Of a stretch of 64,000 bases of DNA, positions 60,994 through 64,000 are shown one piece after another (positions within the stretch are counted from its first letter, which is position 1; each line of letters starts with the position of its first letter). The translations under genes were made by a program, and so were the position numbers. The notes under the pieces were generated by a model, which worked only from the letters and a program-made list of their open reading frames with translations, had not been told where the DNA came from and did no database searches. The DNA is from Bacillota bacterium (GTDB lineage Bacteria; Bacillota; Clostridia; Christensenellales; SZUA-584): the NCBI GenBank assembly GCA_023415795.1, contig JAEZJG010000006.1, positions 1 through 64,000 of the forward strand, given 5' to 3'.

Positions 60994-61038
60994 ATGTTGA
61001 CAAATGTGGATATCAGGAAAAATTGGAGGGAGACGCGC

Positions 61039-62088
61039 ATGAACAGAACAGAGTTTGGCAAGCTGAAGGACGGGCGGACGGCATACCTTTACACCATACG
61101 CAATCAGAATGGATTGGAAGCGACAATAACCGATTTCGGCGGCATATTGACAAAGCTGCTGGTGCCGGATAAGGACGGTCAGCTGGTGGATATCGTGCTG
61201 GGCTTCGATACGCTGGCGGAGTATGAAGTGAACCCGCCGTATCTGGGCGCGATCATCGGTCGTTGCGGCAACCGTATCGCGGGCGGCAAGTTCTCGCTGG
61301 ACGGCGTGGACTATACTTTGGACTGCAACGAGGGCGGCAATAACCACCTGCACGGCGGTTTTGTGGGCTTCGACAAGAAGCTGTGGAACGCCACGCAGAC
61401 GGCAGAGGACAGCCTGACGCTGACGCTGCTGAGCGAGGACGGCGATCAGGGCTATCCGGGCAACCTGATTGTGGGCGTGACATATGCGCTGACGGCGGAC
61501 AACGCGCTGGTGATCACGTACCGCGGCATGAGCGACAAGAAGACGCTGCTGAACCTGACCAACCACACGTATTTCAACCTCGCGGGGCAGTCGGCAGACA
61601 CCATATACAGCCAGTGGGTGCGCATACAATCGGATGCGATCACGGAGATCACGGACAATCTGGCGCTGACGGGACGGCTGTTTGATGTGACGGGCTCGCC
61701 GCTGGATTTCCGCAGCCCCAAGCAGCTGGGTCAGGATATCGCGTCCGATCAGCAGCAGATGGCGCTGGCGGGTGGCTTCGACCACAACTATGTACTGAAC
61801 CCCGGTTGCACAGCGGCGGCGTACAGCGAAGAGACGGGTATCTTCATGGAGGTGAGCACCGATCTGCCCGGCGTGCAGCTTTACTCCGGCAACTTCATTG
61901 CGGATACGCTGACGTTCAAGGGTGGGCGCAACTCCCAGAAGCACCGCGGCTTCTGCTTGGAGACGCAGTATGTGCCGGATGCCATCAACCATCCGGAGTT
62001 CACCAGCCCCATACTGGAGCCGGGTGTGCCGTATGTGACGGAGACGCGCTTCGCGTTTGGCGCGGGCAAGCCGTCCTGGATGAAGTAA
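61039..62088 (+). CDS. galM: Aldose 1-epimerase
   Basis: Mutarotase that interconverts alpha and beta anomers of hexoses. The 349-residue protein has GRCGNRIAGGKF (about 74-85), HLHGG (103-107), the catalytic His in NLTNHTYFNL (about 172-181) and the catalytic Glu near residue 307 in LETQYVPDAINHP. GGAGGG precedes the ATG at 61039. It stands alone; no other galactose genes are nearby. Confidence 0.95.
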   Translation: MNRTEFGKLKDGRTAYLYTIRNQNGLEATITDFGGILTKLLVPDKDGQLVDIVLGFDTLAEYEVNPPYLGAIIGRCGNRIAGGKFSLDGVDYTLDCNEGGNNHLHGGFVGFDKKLWNATQTAEDSLTLTLLSEDGDQGYPGNLIVGVTYALTADNALVITYRGMSDKKTLLNLTNHTYFNLAGQSADTIYSQWVRIQSDAITEITDNLALTGRLFDVTGSPLDFRSPKQLGQDIASDQQQMALAGGFDHNYVLNPGCTAAAYSEETGIFMEVSTDLPGVQLYSGNFIADTLTFKGGRNSQKHRGFCLETQYVPDAINHPEFTSPILEPGVPYVTETRFAFGAGKPSWMK

Positions 62089-62181
62089 TATCTATAGGCG
62101 ATGATCATGGGCTGTCCGCAAACGGGCAGCCTCTTTTCTAAATTGGGTAAGAATAGTGAGCAGACACAGGAGGAGAAAACC

Positions 62182-62517
62182 ATGACGGACACATTCTTTG
62201 TATCGCTGGACGTGCAAAGCGCGATTAACGTGATCGACAACGCGGTGGTGCGCGGCAGCATCACGGGAGAGCGCATCGACAGCTATGGGCAGGCGGCTCC
62301 AGGCGGCGGTGGCTTTGCGGTGCTGGTGTACGAGAAGCACTATTACCGCGCGGGCAACCGGCTCACGCTCACGGTGACGCTGGACGATCTCTCGGGCAGA
62401 ACGCGTGTACACTGCGTGGGAGGCGGCGGGGGAGAAGGTCTGTTTCGCTTCGATTGGGGCGCGTCCAAGAGCTTTTCGGGCGTTGTGCAAAACGCACTGG
62501 CGCAATGGCGGGAGTAG
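62182..62517 (+). CDS. Small conserved protein, DUF6054-like
   Basis: A 111-residue protein starting MTDTFFVSLDVQSAINVID, with VLVYEKHYYRAGNRLTLTV and a glycine-rich GGGGGEGLFRFDWGASKSF near the C-terminus. That ending recalls DUF6054 proteins of Firmicutes; function unknown. AGGAGGAGAAAACC is an excellent site for the ATG at 62182, so a longer frame from 62101 is not needed. A G-rich core and no membrane segment suggest a cytoplasmic beta protein. Confidence 0.7.
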   Translation: MTDTFFVSLDVQSAINVIDNAVVRGSITGERIDSYGQAAPGGGGFAVLVYEKHYYRAGNRLTLTVTLDDLSGRTRVHCVGGGGGEGLFRFDWGASKSFSGVVQNALAQWRE

Positions 62518-62629
62518 CATCAAGGCAAATCCACTGTTGCTTTGGTCTGAGTCAAACCCATGCTGACTCCATCCATCAAGCTTGCGCCTCCCGCCGCCCT
62601 CGTCTATGGGAGTGTTATGTTAACAAAAG

Positions 62630-62648
62630 GGAGAGGCTTAACCTCTCC
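62630..62648 (-). terminator. Terminator of the SDR gene
   Basis: GGAGAGG/CCTCTCC (62630-62636 with 62642-62648); on the minus strand it is followed by CTTTTGTTAA, fitting the end of the leftward SDR gene. Confidence 0.75.
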
Positions 62649-62668
62649 ACTTAACGATTCGTTCTATT

Positions 62669-63520
62669 CTACAGAGTCCACATCTCTGCCCGCTGGGATA
62701 TAGGCTGCTTGCCGTCCACGTCGCGCAGTCCGTAACGCTCGCCCAGCTCGGCGGATATCAGTATCTGTCCCGTGTCGTGGAGGCTGTTCTTGTCCAGCGC
62801 CAGCGCGGCCACGCACCGCCCCACAAACTGCGGCGACTCCAGCGTGGACACATCCAGCGCGGGATCGTACTTTGCCGCCTCCAGCATGCCCTCGGTGGCC
62901 ACTGAACCGGGGTACAGCGACAATGCGGTCACGCCGTAGTCCTTCAGCTCGTGCGCGGCATCGGCCGACAGCTTATCCAAGGCCGCCTTGCACACGCCGT
63001 ACGACACGTTGTTCCAGTAACGCCGTCCGCCGTAATACGATATGTTGACGATGAGACCTGACTTTTGCGCTGTCATCAATCGCGCTGCGTGCATCGCCGC
63101 CGTATATGCCGAGCGCACACCCACGCGCCACTCGTCGTCCAACAGTGCCGTTGGCTGCTGCCAAAAGGGCGTGCCGAAGAAGTAGCCGCCCATCACGTGC
63201 GGCGCACCCGCCCATGCGCTGTTTACCAGTATATCCAGACGCCCTTGCTCCTTCGCGACGCGCTCGAACAGCGCCGCCGTCTCATCGTCGTTTGAGTGGT
63301 CGCACCTGTGTGCGATGCCCACGCCGCCCAGCTCGTTGACCAGCTCGGCTGTGCGGTGAATCGTCGCACCCTTGAGGAACGGCGGCAATGCCTCATCGCT
63401 CTCGGTGCGCCCCGTAATGTATACCGTCGCGCCGTATTCCGCCAGCCCCAACGCCACACCCTTGCCCACGCCGCGGCTTGCTCCCGTTACAATCGCCACC
63501 TTGCCTTTTAGTTCGTTCAT
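62669..63520 (-). CDS. Short-chain dehydrogenase/reductase
   Basis: A 283-residue SDR enzyme, NAD(P)-dependent. The cofactor motif is TGASRGVGKG (about 13-22), NSAWAG replaces the usual NNAG, and the catalytic Ser/Tyr-x-x-x-Lys region is ISYYGG followed by YGVCKAAL. The overall pattern, with an insert after the GRTESDEALPPFLKG stretch, resembles DHRS1-type SDRs. GGAGGC precedes the ATG at 63520. Substrate unknown. The 214 nt upstream are A+T-rich with no further gene seen. Confidence 0.9.
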   Translation of the reverse strand: MNELKGKVAIVTGASRGVGKGVALGLAEYGATVYITGRTESDEALPPFLKGATIHRTAELVNELGGVGIAHRCDHSNDDETAALFERVAKEQGRLDILVNSAWAGAPHVMGGYFFGTPFWQQPTALLDDEWRVGVRSAYTAAMHAARLMTAQKSGLIVNISYYGGRRYWNNVSYGVCKAALDKLSADAAHELKDYGVTALSLYPGSVATEGMLEAAKYDPALDVSTLESPQFVGRCVAALALDKNSLHDTGQILISAELGERYGLRDVDGKQPISQRAEMWTL

Positions 63521-63734
63521 GACTGTTGCCTCCGCAAATTGTTAAATAATTGGCACAGTATAATTATGGCATAAAAATATAGTGAGAGCAATATACGCGG
63601 TTATTTCCACTTGAGTGTATATATTAATTTGTTTAATATGGCTCAGGTCAGTTGTTATATTGCTTGATGACTAATAATTGTTCACTGTTTTGCGGCTATG
63701 CCCAGTTCACGCTGCTTATGAACATATGGCGCGT

Positions 63735-64000
63735 TTATGTGTGAGGCTGCAGCCAGCAGATGAATGCCGTTTTATCACGGCGGTTGTAGCCTGCCTGTTC
63801 GTAGAAGCGCAGAGTGAGCTCCTCCTTGGAGCCTGTAAGCAGCATAAGCTTATAGCAGCCCTCCTGCATCGCCAATTCCTTGGCATGGTTGAGACACGCT
63901 GTGGCATAGCCTTTGCGGCGGTATGCCTCGTGCGTCACCACGTTTTCTATTAACGCGTAAGGGCGCTGCCCGTGCGTCAGATTGGGTATGATAACGAGAA
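63735..64000 (-). CDS. GNAT-family N-acetyltransferase, cut by the window end
   Basis: The C-terminal 88 or so codons of a GNAT acetyltransferase. The frame enters from beyond 64000 reading VIIPNLTHGQRPYALIENVV, then THEAYRRKGYATACLNHA, with the acetyl-CoA-binding RRKGYA signature, and ends LRFYEQAGYNRRDKTAFICW. The internal GTG/ATG-like start around 63941 is not the true start because conserved sequence continues upstream without a stop. Confidence 0.85.
   Translation of the reverse strand, partial: LVIIPNLTHGQRPYALIENVVTHEAYRRKGYATACLNHAKELAMQEGCYKLMLLTGSKEELTLRFYEQAGYNRRDKTAFICWLQPHT

Noticed and set aside
60844..61992. Extension of the DUF3298 frame far upstream on the minus strand
   Set aside because: It lies antisense to galM, has low-complexity composition, and the real start has a strong AAGGAGGG site at normal distance.
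1..64000. CRISPR arrays, rRNA, tRNA and insertion sequences
   Set aside because: No regularly spaced direct repeats, cloverleaf with a CCA-type end, rRNA-like stretch or transposase frame was recognised by reading; a computed scan could still find a short tRNA.

Overview
The window looks like a chromosome segment of a Gram-positive, endospore-lineage, motile member of the Clostridia (Bacillota). Support: the gene order secD-secF-recJ-rel-dtd, yceD-rpmF-plsX-acpP-rnc, and rpsU-nfeD-yqfC-yqfD-phoH-yqfF-ybeY-cdd-era-recO (a sporulation-associated cluster of Bacilli and Clostridia); HemZ-type and DUF512 radical enzymes; TTG/GTG starts with strong GGAGG sites; near-consensus sigma-A promoters; and intrinsic terminators. 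Core genes are fairly GC-rich. A Christensenellales-like lineage is possible, but this is inference.

Layout. 0.2-9.8 kb: Sec export (secDF), DNA repair (recJ), stringent response (rel), D-aminoacyl-tRNA deacylase, a metallo-hydrolase and a HemZ-type radical enzyme. 9.8-14.1 kb: yceD, rpmF, plsX, acpP, rnc, glyA. 14.2-18.7 kb: a phosphate-uptake regulon pstS / pstCAB-phoU, with arrays of 11-bp-spaced Pho-box repeats before both pstS and pstC. 18.8-23.4 kb: a membrane protein, DUF512 protein, der, plsY, lspA. 23.4-25.3 kb (minus strand): lipoate genes lplA and lipA. 25.4-27.6 kb: rluD followed by small A+T-richer genes that look like orphan immunity genes of polymorphic toxins, one frameshifted. 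27.6-36.6 kb: the rpsU-to-recO cluster. 36.6-44.2 kb: three large chemoreceptor genes with nearly identical signalling halves and a shared C-terminal DFGKY pentapeptide, preceded by a relic of a fourth. 44.3-53.6 kb: an E2-type acyltransferase homologue with an acyl-activating ligase, a DeoC-like aldolase, a flavin amine oxidase, an NlpC/P60 protein, a Gfo/Idh oxidoreductase beside a decayed MFS gene, and a cysteine desulfidase-type protein.

54.1-59.35 kb is the accessory region. It has a GC-rich five-gene phage-like operon ending in an ArpU-like regulator, read leftward from a divergent XRE/XRE switch with four 15-bp operator copies (consensus ATAGC-N5-GCTAT). Next to the repressor is an A+T-rich three-gene cassette with its own promoter: a thymidylate-synthase-fold protein, a radical SAM/SPASM enzyme, and a family-4-like uracil-DNA glycosylase fused to a Panacea/SocA (DUF4065)-like domain. 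This cassette is my best candidate for an undescribed system, possibly nucleotide or base modification linked to phage defence. 59.4-64 kb returns to ordinary genes: DUF1697, DUF3298, galM, a DUF6054-like protein, an SDR enzyme and a GNAT acetyltransferase cut by the window end.

No tRNA, rRNA, CRISPR array or transposase was recognised. All family assignments are by eye from motifs; no database search was run.
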